DNA of 64,000 nt from Ophioceras dolichostomum. Its lineage: Eukaryota > Ascomycota > Sordariomycetes > Magnaporthales > Ophioceraceae. The notes below the pieces were generated by a model. The model searched no databases and had not been told where the DNA came from. It saw only the letters and a list, made by a program, of their open reading frames with translations. The stretch's first letter is position 1. The number at the start of each line of letters is the position of its first letter. Shown piece after piece: positions 30,815 through 42,800 of the stretch. The stretch lies in NCBI GenBank assembly GCA_003049485.1, contig PYST01000087.1, positions 55,986 through 119,985 of the forward strand, given 5' to 3'. The translations under genes and the position numbers were made by a program.

Positions 30815-33599
30815 GGTTGCTGGTGTTCGTTGGTGTGTATGACCACTCTGCTGTGCTATGCTATGCTATGCTACGCTATGCGTACGAAACGGTTGAAAGT
30901 CTAGTTCGAACGCTCGCGTAGCTGAGAGCTCGGATCGTTGCCGAGCTTCGACGGTGCTGGTCGGGCGAGAGGAGAGGTGAGGCGGCGAGATTGTGATGTG
31001 TCTTGGTGCGCGCCCAGCTCGAGTGAAGCTTCCCAGTACGTGGTCAAGCTTCTGTGGGGAGGTTCTTAACGAGAAGGCGGCGGGCCGAGCTTCCTCCTCG
31101 CGTCCTTTCTAAGGTATCCGAGGAGGGAGGAGGGGCCGCGGTAGGTCGAATTGGAGAATTCGACTTCTCCAGAGCGTTCGTCAGCGTTCAATTGAGTGCA
31201 TGGAAGGCTCCAAACTGCAGTATTTTGACCAGCAGCTTATGTGCGGCGGTTGGACGGAACTGGGCTGAGGTCTCTCATAAGTAAAAGAAACCTGGAGTGC
31301 CGAGGAGTACGTAGTACTGAGTGAGGGGCACATGGGTGTGGAAGAAAAAAAATTCAAACAATTCGTGACTCTTCGAAAACAACGCACCGAAACCGCTCTG
31401 CTCAGGGAAGTGGGATGATGGCAATGTATTCTTGGCGCATATTCGCACGGCCTAGTGCCACCAAAGTCCAGTCAAGCTCCGTGGAGCAAGGCCAGGCTCC
31501 TGCTTGCTTTCGTTCTCTGACCGCCTCTAAGAAGTATCACCAAAACTCACGAAAGCATTGGCCAATGTGTTATGTATGTGTACGGGCCGCCTTGCATTGA
31601 GGCTAACGTGGAACCGAAACAAATGTCATTGTGCTCGGCATTTCTCGAGGCGCACCTGCGAATAACTCTCATCCTCACAGCCCGGGCGGGCGCCTTGCTC
31701 TGCGTTGAGTCGACTCCGGTCCCGGGCAGCTCCAATGAGCGGGGGAATTCACACTGTGCTCTGCATCCTCAACCCAAAAACAGCTACAAGCTGCTCCCCT
31801 CCTCCACCAGGAACGGTCTCCAAGAACGGTCTCAACGGCACTCCTATTCTGTATATGCTCTCAGTCAGCGCTCAGAAGAAGGCGTTCATGCCTACCAAGG
31901 TGTGACGACTGTCGGGTCGGGTCCGGGTTGGGTTTTCTTTTCTTTTCATTGTCCTCCATCACACACCTACACACCTCTGCATGCGAGAGGTCCAGTCACG
32001 GCCAAGTCCAGTGAAATCACGAACTGGGCCGTCACACAACAGCAGGCACAGCTTTCTTCGTAGCTCGTAGCTGCAGGTTAGGATCACTTCGTCTCATTAT
32101 ATGCAAGATGTCTCCCTGCCCCTTTTTGTGCCGGTGTTACCCACCACCAACCAACAACTTTAAACTCGACAAGGACAGAAAGTCCGGGAGCTTGTATGGC
32201 GGGAACTTTGCTTCGAAACAGGCTTTGCCAACTCTCCAGCTAGGACGAGCTTGAGGGGTCAAGGGGGAGGAGGGGATGGCTTGAGGAGCAAATAATACAA
32301 GGAACGAGTTGCCACTAATAAGTGTTGGCAGTGCCGTGCGTTTGAGGTGGCCCAGGAGGGGGTATTTGCAGGGGGACTACTCCGGAGGCGTCAACGAACG
32401 GGCGGGCGGGCTTGACGGGAAGTCACGATTCCTTCCTGGTCTTCACGAGATCTAGGGACTAGGTATGCTAGCATAGAAGTAATAAGTCCCTATTATTCAA
32501 GGAATCAACCGATACGCAATGCTTCAATGGGCAGCGAGAGCTAGGGTTGGAGGTTCTGATAAGAGATAAAACCTTTCTTCGCAGGTGAGCCTTGACGGGA
32601 ACGGCGATATCCCACTGAATTGTCCTAGTCCCCTCATCCTTGGAAAGATGCCGGAAATATACAGGTCCTAGAGTATTCTATGACTTGAAGCATGGAATAT
32701 TATTGCTCTGCTCACAGTCCACCCATTAAGCCCTTCCTCCTCCATCGTGTGCTCCCCTCCCCACCCCACCCATGATATTGCTAGACCAAGGCAGAAGAAA
32801 CGAACAACCCCTTAGAAATCCCGCAGCTGAGGTCGAATCGCTAGGTCGCGCGGTCTAGGTTTCTAGGGAGGAAGAAAAGGCATGAATATGACGGTTGATG
32901 AGCCACTAGAAGTCAAGATCTACCTACCAAAAGACTCGCCCAGGTCGGGCCCATTCGTACCCCTGGCCCGTCCCAAGACCCTCCCTGCGATGGCGGCACA
33001 GCAGGGGCAGAGAGACACAGACACACACGTCTTTCGCCAAAGAAATAAACCGAACGAACAGCAGCCTAAATAACAAGCAGACGGGGTGCCATCTTCATTA
33101 AGGAAGCAGCGGCGGGAGGGGGAATGGGTTCTCAGAACGTCTCGACCTCGGGAATGATGATGATAAAACGTGAACCAAACAACAGAGGGCGAAGCGCAGA
33201 GTAATCAAAGCAAGAGGTAAGAAAAAATCAATCGAAAAGAAGAAGAAAAACGCCGCGCCCTTTCCAGTAGTAGTAATTGGGTTGGTTTCCATCCCTCCCC
33301 GCCCGTTTCGTACAAAAGTATCAAGAATGCGTAAACAAGTTTCCTTCCTGTCCTTCCACCATCTCCTCTGTCCTGTCACCTCCTCTTGTCTCCCTTCTTC
33401 TCTCTCCTCCTTCCCTTCACATATAGCGGCCGGGCATAGGAGATGCTCGCCGGCTTCTCCTCCTCCTCCTCCTCCCCTCCCCCAAAGGAGAACATCAGTG
33501 GCCCCGCAAATATCATGTGGTAGGTGGGTAGTCATGGTGGTGGTGGTCGTGATCTGATCGTTGTTGGGTCGTCGTGGTGATTGAGTTGCTTTCTCTTTT
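30815..33599. other. Intergenic, no gene seen
   Basis: The 5' flank of the arginine gene starts with a short array of gctat pentamers (about 30853-30882, one unit changed to gctac). No protein-like frame occurs in the remaining 2.7 kb. Confidence 0.5.
30853..30882. repeat. Pentanucleotide (GCTAT)n array
   Basis: About five gctat units, one variant, 40-70 bp upstream of the Arg5,6 start codon and therefore probably in its 5' leader or core promoter. Confidence 0.8.
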
Positions 33600-34367
33600 C
33601 TATTTACCGACGGTGACGGCGATGGGCACGACGATGACGATGATTAGGATCACAATGCCTACGCCAAGGCAGATCCTCATCTTGACGTCCTGTAACGGAG
33701 AAGAAGAACAGAATCATGTCAGCTCCCGGTAGTTTCTCAAATGGAAAAATTCAACTCTGCGACGGGGAACAGAGCATAGCATAGAGATAGCAATAGATCC
33801 ATTCTTCTTCTTTTGCTTGCTGATTGAACAACACGTACCTTCCACCACATCTGCTTGCGGACCTGGTTGGCGCCTTTGCGGAACATGTTCGACTGGTGGG
33901 CCAGGCGGTCCGCCTTGTCGTTGACCTCGGCGAGGTTGCCACCGCGCTTGTAGAGCTCATCGATGTTGCTTCGCATGGCCTCCTGGGTGTCTGCTATCTC
34001 CTGTTCGTCGATGAAAAAAAGGGGTCAGCGCCAGTCAACTCGTCGGCTGCCATCAAGAACGAGGGCGAGGAAGAATTGAAACAGGAGCGAATGAGTCGTG
34101 AGAGTATCGAAAAGCCCGCGCAGACAGGCCAGGCAGGAAGACATGGCATCTCGAGCGCGAGTGATGGCCGAAGTGATGATAAAAACCATCGAGGCAGATA
34201 CATGCTCGTGGTCAGAAGCAGTATTTCGAGAGGATCAATCAACTTACAGCCTGGATCTTGGCAAAGTCCTGCCCTGGCGTCTGTCCACCCTGCTGTGGCG
34301 TACTGCCTCCCACCCTGGGAGTCGAGCCGCTGGGGATATAAGGGTCGTAGGGAGTATCCTCAGGCAT
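33600..34367 (-). CDS. SNC1: Synaptobrevin-type R-SNARE (v-SNARE of secretory vesicles)
   Basis: Three exons: 34367..34248, 34000..33839 and 33689..33600, all phase 0, giving 123 aa. A Pro/Gly/Gln-rich N-tail (MPEDTPYDPYIPSGSTPRVG) leads into the SNARE helix, KIQAEIADTQEAMRSNIDEL, then YKRGGNLAEVNDKADRLAHQ and SNMFRKGANQVRKQMWWK. The zero-layer Arg is in YKRGGN. A single C-terminal membrane anchor (ICLGVGIVILIIVIVVPIAV) ends with TVGK. Length and architecture match yeast Snc1/2 and filamentous-fungal SynA. The protein drives fusion of post-Golgi vesicles at the hyphal tip plasma membrane. The exon-intron pattern places the anchor alone on the last exon. Confidence 0.93.
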
Positions 34368-36466
34368 GATGGCGGTGATTTATGTCTTGTCGGCGACGAT
34401 GGCGGCGACGACGAAGGAAGGCGACAAAAAAGTCGAAATGGGGGAGGGTTTAAGAACGGTCGGTCGATCGGTCGGCTGGGCCTTTGTGTCCTTTCGCTCC
34501 GACGACGTAATACACTGTTTTTTCCCTCGTGATTGGCTGATTCGAGGCTGTGCGGTCGTCGAGGAAATTCAAAATATCAAGCGATCGATAGAGGAAAGAT
34601 TCCGGCGATGGCTGATAGTACTTTGTATTTTGTTTTGAAAAGGAGAGAGATAGAGACAGAGAGAGCGCGGTGGTGGCAAAAAGAGAGGTTGGCTTTCTGG
34701 TCTTGCTTTGGGGGTTGGTGATGATTTGGATTCTGGGGAATGACGGAGCGGGTTGAGAAATGGCAGGGGAGCGAGAACGTTTTGGGGAGAAAGGCCGAAA
34801 CAGAACTGCCTGGAAACGCTGGCTCTAACACAAGCCAGCTGGTAGCCCAGCACCCAGCACCAGCACCCCAGCACTCAAAGCCAAAAGCCAAGAGGGTGGT
34901 CACTGCACTGCTCCTTCCGGCCAGCCCGTCCGAGGTGGTGCTTGTCCACGTCTCCTGCTACCACCTGCCGAGAGAGCACGTGACTAAATATTTGTTATGC
35001 GAACTCCTCCCTAATGCAGAAGGTACTAACAACAAATGAGGTCATCCATTAACACGATTGCCGTCGTCTAACTCTCACCCCACACAATGGAACGTGGCGA
35101 GGAGTGAACAACGCCATTCCCTGCGGCCGTTTCTACGTATGGTTCTCAGGAATTCACCTCGGTTTATCAGGGGTCTTCTGAAAATCTCTCGTCATCACAA
35201 TATCCCGTAATTCCGAACTGGTTCTCGACTGCTCAGCTTGCATCCTCGCTGCTTCGCCGTCAACAGTTGTGCTGGAGGCAAACTGGCACCCGGGAAATCT
35301 GTACTTTGGCTATGACGACGACGTTCGCATCGTGGCTGAGCGCCGTCTACTTGTGGCTAAAGTGGTGTACATTGCGGAGCTGGACAGTGGACACGAGCTA
35401 ACACAGCTGACTGGCGGATACATCAGACTCCGGAGCGGACTTCAAGAAACGGGTAAGGAGTCGCACGCTTCACTCGTGCTAAGTTCCTGCTGCTTTCTTT
35501 GCTAGAGACAAGTCCAACCAACGTAGCGAAGTAGACGCAGGCTCGTTCGCTTGTTCGATTATTTTCGTTCATTAGATCAGAGGTTCGTAGACCGTAAACA
35601 GCCACAGCGCTATTCCGATTCATCCAGTTGTATCGAGCGTCACACGTCTGTTTCATCGACCTCAGAAATTCGCAGGCCGTGTGGGCGACCCGCCCTCACG
35701 AAGAGAACCGAGTGTTACACGGGCTGCGTCCTCTCCGTCTTCCGTGGGCACATGGGTTCATCGGCCGTTGAGACAATGGGACTTATACGGACTAGGGAGC
35801 ACGTGCCAACACAGGGCCGCCAAGAGACTCGGCCTGCTTGTCTCTTGCTCCAATTTGGGCGTGATGATATCAAGAGGCGACCCCATGAACAGAATCAGGG
35901 CGGGCCAGCGCTGTAGGAACGGACAGAGCTGAGAGTTGGAATATGGTGACTTCGGTCCGTGTATCTCATTCATATTATCGGAATATTCCCATGCGCCTGA
36001 TGGATTGATGGATTGATTTCTGGGCTCCTATACTGCGGCGTACTCCCGACCAGGCTCGTTCAAGTCTAACAGGAGGCAAGCACGCTGCCGGCCTATTCGA
36101 AGATGAGACTCGATATCTCTTTCTCAAACTCGTAATGGGAATGCTTGGTCTCCTGCCTTCTCTCGATTCTATTATGGTGCCTCGAGTCCGACTTCAGGAC
36201 GCCCGCCGATCATCAGCATGTCGGGACGGGGCATTCTAATCGGGATGCAGCGGGTACTATCGGCGTACACGTGACTCAAAATTTCCTCCCTCGTCCGTCC
36301 GTTGTCGGTCGACCTCTCCGATGCCTTGCATTACCAACCCACGCCCATAAGCGTGCTTGCCCAGCCCATTGATCTTATCCAGCTGCTTGATCGAGACCAG
36401 CCCATCGTCCTACCTTCGCTGGGGATCGGTTGTTTCCCATAGGAAAGCATTCAAAGCTGGGAAAGA
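34368..36466. other. Intergenic between divergent genes, no gene seen
   Basis: Shared upstream space of the synaptobrevin and lipoyl synthase genes. Short frames only, none with family motifs. Confidence 0.5.
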
Positions 36467-37947
36467 ATGACAGCGTCACTCCAGCGGGCCGCCGTGCCCC
36501 TCCGGAAAACGCTCGCGTCTGCAACCACCACCCTCGCTGCTGCCCGTTCATATGCAACGACGATCCCAGATAGAGGAAGCGCAGAGTCGACCACAAGGGC
36601 GTCACCATCCTCCTCCACATCACCACCATCATCATCAGCAGCCGCCCAACAACCAAAGCCGGCCCGGCCGACGTACTTCAAAGACACACATGTCGCCTCC
36701 TTCTCCGACTTCCTCGCCACATCGTCACCCCTCTCGCCCCTCTCCCCCAGCGATGCATACACCCTCCGGACCGCCGAGGTCGGCCCCGCAGACCGGCGGC
36801 GCACGATAACCCGCCTCCCGGAGTGGCTCAAGACGCCGATCCCCGCGCCCGGCTCGAACGAGAACTTCCGCAAGATCAAGGCCGACCTGCGGGGTCTGAA
36901 GCTGCACACCGTGTGCGAGGAGGCACGCTGCCCGAACATCGGCGAGTGCTGGGGGGGTTCCTCCCGGGCGGCCGCGACCGCCACCATCATGGTGATGGGC
37001 GACACGTGCACGCGCGCGTGCCGCTTCTGCAGCGTCAAGACGAGCCGCAGGCCGCCGCCTCTCGACCCGCACGAGCCCGAGCACGTCTCCGAGGCGCTGG
37101 CCCGCTGGGGCCTGGGCTACGTGGTGCTCACCAACGTCGACCGCGACGACCTGGCTGACGGCGGGGCGCGCCACTTCGCCGAGATCGTGCGCAAGATCAA
37201 GGCCAAGAAGCCGACCATGCTGGTCGAGGCCCTGACCGGCGACTTCGCGGGGGACCTGGACATGGTGCGCGTCATGGTCGAGAGCGGACTGGACGTGTAC
37301 GCCCACAACGTCGAGACCACCGAGGGCCTGACCCCCTACGTGCGGGACCGCCGGGCGACCTTCCGCCAGAGCCTGTCGGTGCTGTCCGAGGTCAAGAGGC
37401 TGAAGGGCGACGACATCATCACCAAGACGAGCATCATGCTAGGGCTGGGGGAGCAGGAGGAGGAGCTTTGGGATACGCTTCGAGGTAAGTCAAGCAAGCA
37501 AGCAAACTCATCCAAACCAAAGCCTTGCAACCAACCAAGCCGTCTGTCCGTCTAACCTATCCACTCAAACACTAACCATCTCAATCGAAATCCGCAGAAC
37601 TCCGCAAAGCCAAAGTCGACGTCGTCACCTTCGGTCAGTACATGCGCCCGACGAAGCGCCACCTCAAAGTCGAGAAGTACGTCTCGCCGGCCGAGTTCGA
37701 CCTCTGGCGGCAGCGCGCCCTAGACATGGGCTTCCTGTACTGCGCCAGCGGCCCCCTCGTCCGCTCGTCGTACAAGGCCGGCGAGGCGTTCATCGAGAAC
37801 GTTCTGCGGAAGCGCGCCGGCGAGAGGGCCGCCGCGGCTGCGGCCGATGGGCTGCGACGCCCAGCTGCTGTTGCTGCTGCTGCTGCTACAGCTATCGCTG
37901 ATGCCGTTGCTCTTGACGCCGTCACTGCTCAGGGGAAGGCGCCTTGA
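36467..37947 (+). CDS. LIP5: Lipoyl synthase, mitochondrial
   Basis: Exons 36467..37484 and 37598..37947 (phase 1) give 455 aa. A mitochondrial presequence (LRKTLASATTTLAAARSYAT) is followed by a Ser/Pro-rich stretch. Auxiliary iron-sulfur cluster ligands lie in CEEARCPNIGEC. The radical-SAM triad is CTRACRFC. Further blocks are YVVLTNVDRDDLADGGA, VYAHNVETT and TKTSIMLGLGE, then on exon 2 DVVTFGQYMRPTKRHLKVEK and YCASGPLVRSSYKAGE. All catalytic cysteines are present. It inserts two sulfurs into octanoyl groups on pyruvate and 2-oxoglutarate dehydrogenase E2 and on glycine cleavage H protein. The last 40 residues form an Ala-rich extension encoded by gct/gcc repeats, not part of the family core. 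Confidence 0.94.
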
Positions 37948-39872
37948 GACACAACAGAGACTGAGGCTTAACCGTCGAACCAGGCTTTGTTCTTGTCGCT
38001 CCTCTTTCTGCTTCCGTGTGATCGGACTTTCTGCTCCTTGGAGTCAAATCTCTACCTACGGGACCTACGTACATAGTATCTAATCAGTCCCCTTCTACTT
38101 TGTCCATCGCGTATCCTGGAGCCTACTACATAGGTACTCCTTGGTATTCATCAGGCCATCAGGCCCTTTTCAACACTTTAAAGCGATGGCTTCTCTTTTT
38201 TCTCACCTTGTATCATGATAGTTCACACATGTATAGATCACTACCCGTTAGACTCACGCACGAGCACACAGCATGGGTGGGTATAGATGGTAGGCGTCAC
38301 TTCTTCTGGGGGTTAGGAATGCGGCGCACTTGTAAAGTCATATTTAGTCCTCATTTTAAGCCATTAAAAAGCAACCTCTCATCTATCTACCTGTATCTTC
38401 CCTCCTTTGTCTCCCACCTACGCCTTAGCCCTTCGTGTTTATCCTTCCCAGTCGATCAGAAGAAGAAAGACCGAGAAGAGAAGTGGTAAAGCTGGCGGGT
38501 AGGGCGGGCTGGCGGAAGGAAAGAAGGGTGATAGATGATATAGAAGGATGTAAAAGCACTACTAAGAAGAGAAGGGGAATGCTAAGGCTACCCTATCTAG
38601 GCACCCTTATTACTACCCTCCTGACGAAAAGAACAACCGATGCACACACGCTCATGCAGATAAACCTCCTCGTCGCTTTTCTTCTCCCTCTCTGACGCAC
38701 TCGGCGATGGATTCTCGCGGGAGTCCAATCGGATACACGCGGGGTAGAAAGGGAAGAAAAGAAGGGAAAGATGAGCAGAAGGGATATGTGTGCGTGGTGG
38801 CCAAAGAAAGGGCTTTAAGATGAAGGCATCGAAAAGAGAAGAAGACACCGCGCAAGATCGCAAAGCTCTGATAATGTGATGTGAGGGGACCGAACCACGA
38901 GGCAGCGTGAATAGCATCATATCTGCTGGTTTCTGATGGGCAAGACGAAACCCGCAGAAGACCGAAAGGACTACGGGAGGTAATGACGACCCTTCTGAAA
39001 CGAAGACAGAACGATGTATTTGTGGGGTAGAGATGGTAGCTAACTATCAGAGGAGACAGCGAGATAAAAGGCAGAAGGAAAGAAGTACCAAATGCCCGGA
39101 CCTTCCACAATCCTGATGACGACTGCTGCTGTTTGGCTGCAACCCTTCATTGAAAGTGGCGTGGTCTCGTTCCTTCGCAAAGGTAAGGTGTGGTGAAAAT
39201 GATCGTCAAAAGGATGGGGTAAGGGGTAAGTGAATGGAAAAGGATATGTGTAGATGAGAGAACGAGAAAGAGAAGAGAGAGTGTGTGAATGTGTGGGTGT
39301 ATGTTGTGAAACGCAACGTCCATGACACCAGCCGGCGAGTGAGCCCCCTCCCTCTCCCCGTAAAAAGTAGGTAGAAAAGAGGCAGCAGCAACCCGCAACC
39401 AACAGAAACGCAGCGCGAACAAACAAACAAACAGACAGACAAACGAAACAAAAGGAGAAAATAGGTTAAAGGGAAATAGGGGAAACTCCAAGGCATCAAG
39501 GGCCCCCCACTGCCGATGATGTCAACCTCCTAGGATGCCCATCACCTGCCACCAATATCTATTAAACCTCCTCCTCCTCCTCCTTTTTCCTCCGCCTCAA
39601 ACCATGCATGCTGCCACCAACCAAACCAACCAACAAACAAGCAACCACTTCATCTTTTTTTTCTTTCTCAATCAGAATCAGAAATTATCATCATCATCAT
39701 CATCATCCTCAGAAGAAGACGACTCCGACGACTCCGACGACTCCGACGACTCCCACAACCACTGATACTCCTCCAGATCCCACGTACCGGGATCCTGAAG
39801 CAGCAGCTGCTCCCTGTGGAAGTTGGCCTCGGTGATGGCGGCATTGCTACTGCTATCCGTCGCGAGCTGCTG
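37948..39872. other. Intergenic, no gene seen; strand-asymmetric low-complexity
   Basis: From 38640 to 39500 the plus strand is strongly purine-rich, which creates artefactual minus-strand frames rich in Ser, Phe and Leu. Trinucleotide arrays (atc)n and (gactccgac)n lie at about 39687-39755, in the 3' flank of the polyketide synthase. Confidence 0.55.
39687..39755. repeat. Trinucleotide and 9-bp tandem arrays
   Basis: About seven ATC units are followed, after a short spacer, by repeated gactccgac. Located 120-190 bp beyond the PKS stop codon. Confidence 0.8.
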
Positions 39873-42800
39873 CTATGGGCCGGTCCAAGTCGAACCATCC
39901 CCAATCTGCTGAAAATCGACCACACCAGTACCATCATTGCCATCATCGTCGGACCCGTTGCCTCCCGAGGAGGCCAGCACCAGCTCGGCGATCTTGGCGC
40001 CCAGCGCTCTGAGGCTCGCGTACTCGTCCACGTCTCCGGGGGCCACGCCCGCGTTGTCGGCGATCCAGCGCGTGAAGTTGAGCTTCACGAGCGAGTCGAC
40101 GCCGTAGTCGAGCGTGGAGCGTGACACGTCCAGAGGGCACTGCTGCTGTTGATCGGCACCCTGACCTGAAGACGACGACGATGCCTCTCTACTATCTCCG
40201 GCAGAGGACGACGGCGCCGAAGCCGACGTCAACGTCGACGTCGTCGTCACAGGCATGCCCATAAGCCTCGCCAGAGCACGCGCGAGGGCTCCCGTAGCGA
40301 CCTCGACCGCGTCCTCCGGCTTCGTGGCGTTGCGGATCGCCACGCGGAGGCCGGTGGCCGTGTTGCCCGCCGCGAGGTGCGCCATGCCGCGCCCGCCCGA
40401 CCCCCCGCCGGAGCCGTTGCCCATGGCGTCGAAGGACAGCGCGTTGGCCGGGTGCACGGCGCCGACGGGCGCGAAGTCGACCTGGTTCAGGCGGCTGTGC
40501 AGACGCAGGCGCTGCCAGTAAGGGTCGACGGGCTTGTTCTGCGCCGCGAGTCCGCCGGTTCCCATGGCGGTCACGACCTGAGGAGGGAAGGACCCCGACA
40601 GGTCTCGTTCGGAGGAGCCGCCGCCGAGACAGGAGCTGATGGCGCGCTTGACGAGGAAGTGCACGTCCCGCAGGCGCACGCCGAAGAAGCCGTTGGCGCG
40701 CATGATGTCGAGCAGCTTCTCGTCCTCGGCCACCATGCCGACGTCGAGGACCATGCCCAGGTCCAGCGACACGGTGGTGTTGTTGCGGTTGCGGGCGGCC
40801 TTGTTGTCCCAGCCGCCATAGCTGCTACTACCGAGAAAACCGGCACTGGAACTACCACTAGAAGAAGGAGAAGACCGGTGCAGGGCCAGCGCGTCTTGGA
40901 AGGTGTTGCCCGCCGCGTAGTTCGCCTGGCCTCTGTTGCCGAGGATGCCCACCGCGCTGGAGAGCAGGATGAAGAAGTCCAGGTCCTTCGGCGGGAGCAG
41001 CTTGTGCAGGTTCCACGAGCCGAGCATCTTGGGGCGCGCGGCCTTGGCCCATGTGGAGTAGGACATGTTGTCGAAGGTGGCGTCCTGCGACATGAAGCAA
41101 AGTAAGTAAGTTGGTTAGCTCGGGGGTTCGTTCTCAACATTTCGTTGTGCAGTGCCAGTGGTACGCAAGGTAGTATTAGTAGGTAGGTATGTCTTGACGT
41201 ATCAAGACTCACCTTCAGCACAGCAGCGCACTGAATAACGCCCTTGACAGCCGGGATTCTATCGACGACCATCTTCTCGAGCGTCTTCTTCATTGCCTCT
41301 GCGTCGCAGACGTCGACCTTGTACGAGTAGCACTGCGCGACGCCCCTTTCCCTCTGCTCGTCCAGGAACTTCCGGGCCGCCGAGCCGGGGTCGGTTCCGG
41401 CCCCCGAGCGCGAGAGGAACACGACGTGGCGGGCGCCGCAGGCGATCAGCAGGCTTGCGATGCTGCGTCCCAGGCCGCCCAGGCCGCCGACGACGACGTA
41501 GGATCCCTCCTCGGGAGACGGAGCCTTCGGACGGGTGAGGCTGCCAGCGATGCTCCGGACCTCTCCGTCCTTCAGGATCCTGCCGGCGTCGGCGTCGGCC
41601 GTGAAGAAGACGTTGTCGTTTTCGGCACCACTGACACCGCCACCGCAGATGGAGGACTCGTCAAGCTTCAGGGACGCAGCAGAGTTCGAAGCCGTGGTCG
41701 TCTGCTGGTGGCGGTGTTTGTGCTTGTGCTTGTCCTCCTCCTCAGCAGCAAACAAAGCCGAAGACGCGCCCGTCAGCGGAGCGTCTTGGATGATGATCTT
41801 CGGCTCGGCGGCAGCGCGACGGCTACTACTGCTGCCGCCCTTCTGGATCAGGTCGTTGACGGCGTCCATCGGCTCCAGCCGCGGGATGTACCGCTTGCCC
41901 CCGCGGACCACGTACTCTGTCTCGCCGCCGTCCGCACCGGCCCTGCCGCCGTGAGGGGCCATCGAGAACTCGACCTGGAAGACGTCGGCGATGTCCTTCG
42001 CGATGCGTTCGATGGTCTCTTCTTTGTTGCTGCCGCCCCTGGACATAGACATGGCGTTGACGCCGACGCCCTGCAGATCGACATCGACCATGACGAACCG
42101 CTTCTGGCCCGCGAGGTCCTCGCTCCTGACCGTGCGGATCAGGCCGACGCTCGCCGCGAATCGGGGGTCGCGGACGTCCATCTGGCCGGCGCCGCCGGAG
42201 ACCCACAGCATCTTGTTGGCGAGGGAGAGCAGCTCCTTCAGGAACTTGTAGTCCTCCTCCTGGTTCTTGCTCGTGCTCGTGCTCTTGCCCTTGCCCTTCT
42301 TGTCCGTAGCAGCAGCATCAGCAGTGTCCTCCGTCGGAGGCGCCGGCTGGATCAAGTCGAACACGAAGGGCTGCTCCACCTCAAGGAGCGAAACGAAGAT
42401 GGCCTCGCGGATCTTGGCGACCTTCTCCCGCGCGATGAACACCTTGCTGAGGGGCAGCGTGTGACATCGCATCTCAGCAGCCCCGCCGCTTACGCCTCCG
42501 CCTCCGCCCGAGTTGGAGTCGTCGTCGGAGACGGGGGCAAGGGTAGAAGGGTCACTACTGCTGGTATGCGTCGTCGGCCGCATGAACAGCGCAGTCAGGA
42601 GTTCGATCAGCGCCCTGAGCTTAGCCGACGGCGCCTCGTGCGGCGTGACGAAGTAGACCAGCAAGCCGTTGTCGCTATCGCTGCTGCTCTGCTTCGACGC
42701 CGACGCCAACGACGAAGACGACGGCTTGTTCTTGTTCTTCTCGTCGTTGCGCACAGCCGCCATGGGATCCTTACGGGCCACAGCGTACTGTCTCGCCAGC

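Noticed and set aside
38597..39500. Minus-strand Phe/Ser/Leu-rich frames
   Set aside because: They arise from purine-strand asymmetry and repeated cttt/tctc strings; no domain, signal or intron pattern supports a gene.
41085..41212. PKS reading continuing without the last intron
   Set aside because: The unspliced frame leaves the KR sequence and runs into a frame-shifted shadow. Splicing GTGAGT...CGCAG restores the KR catalytic domain and ACP.
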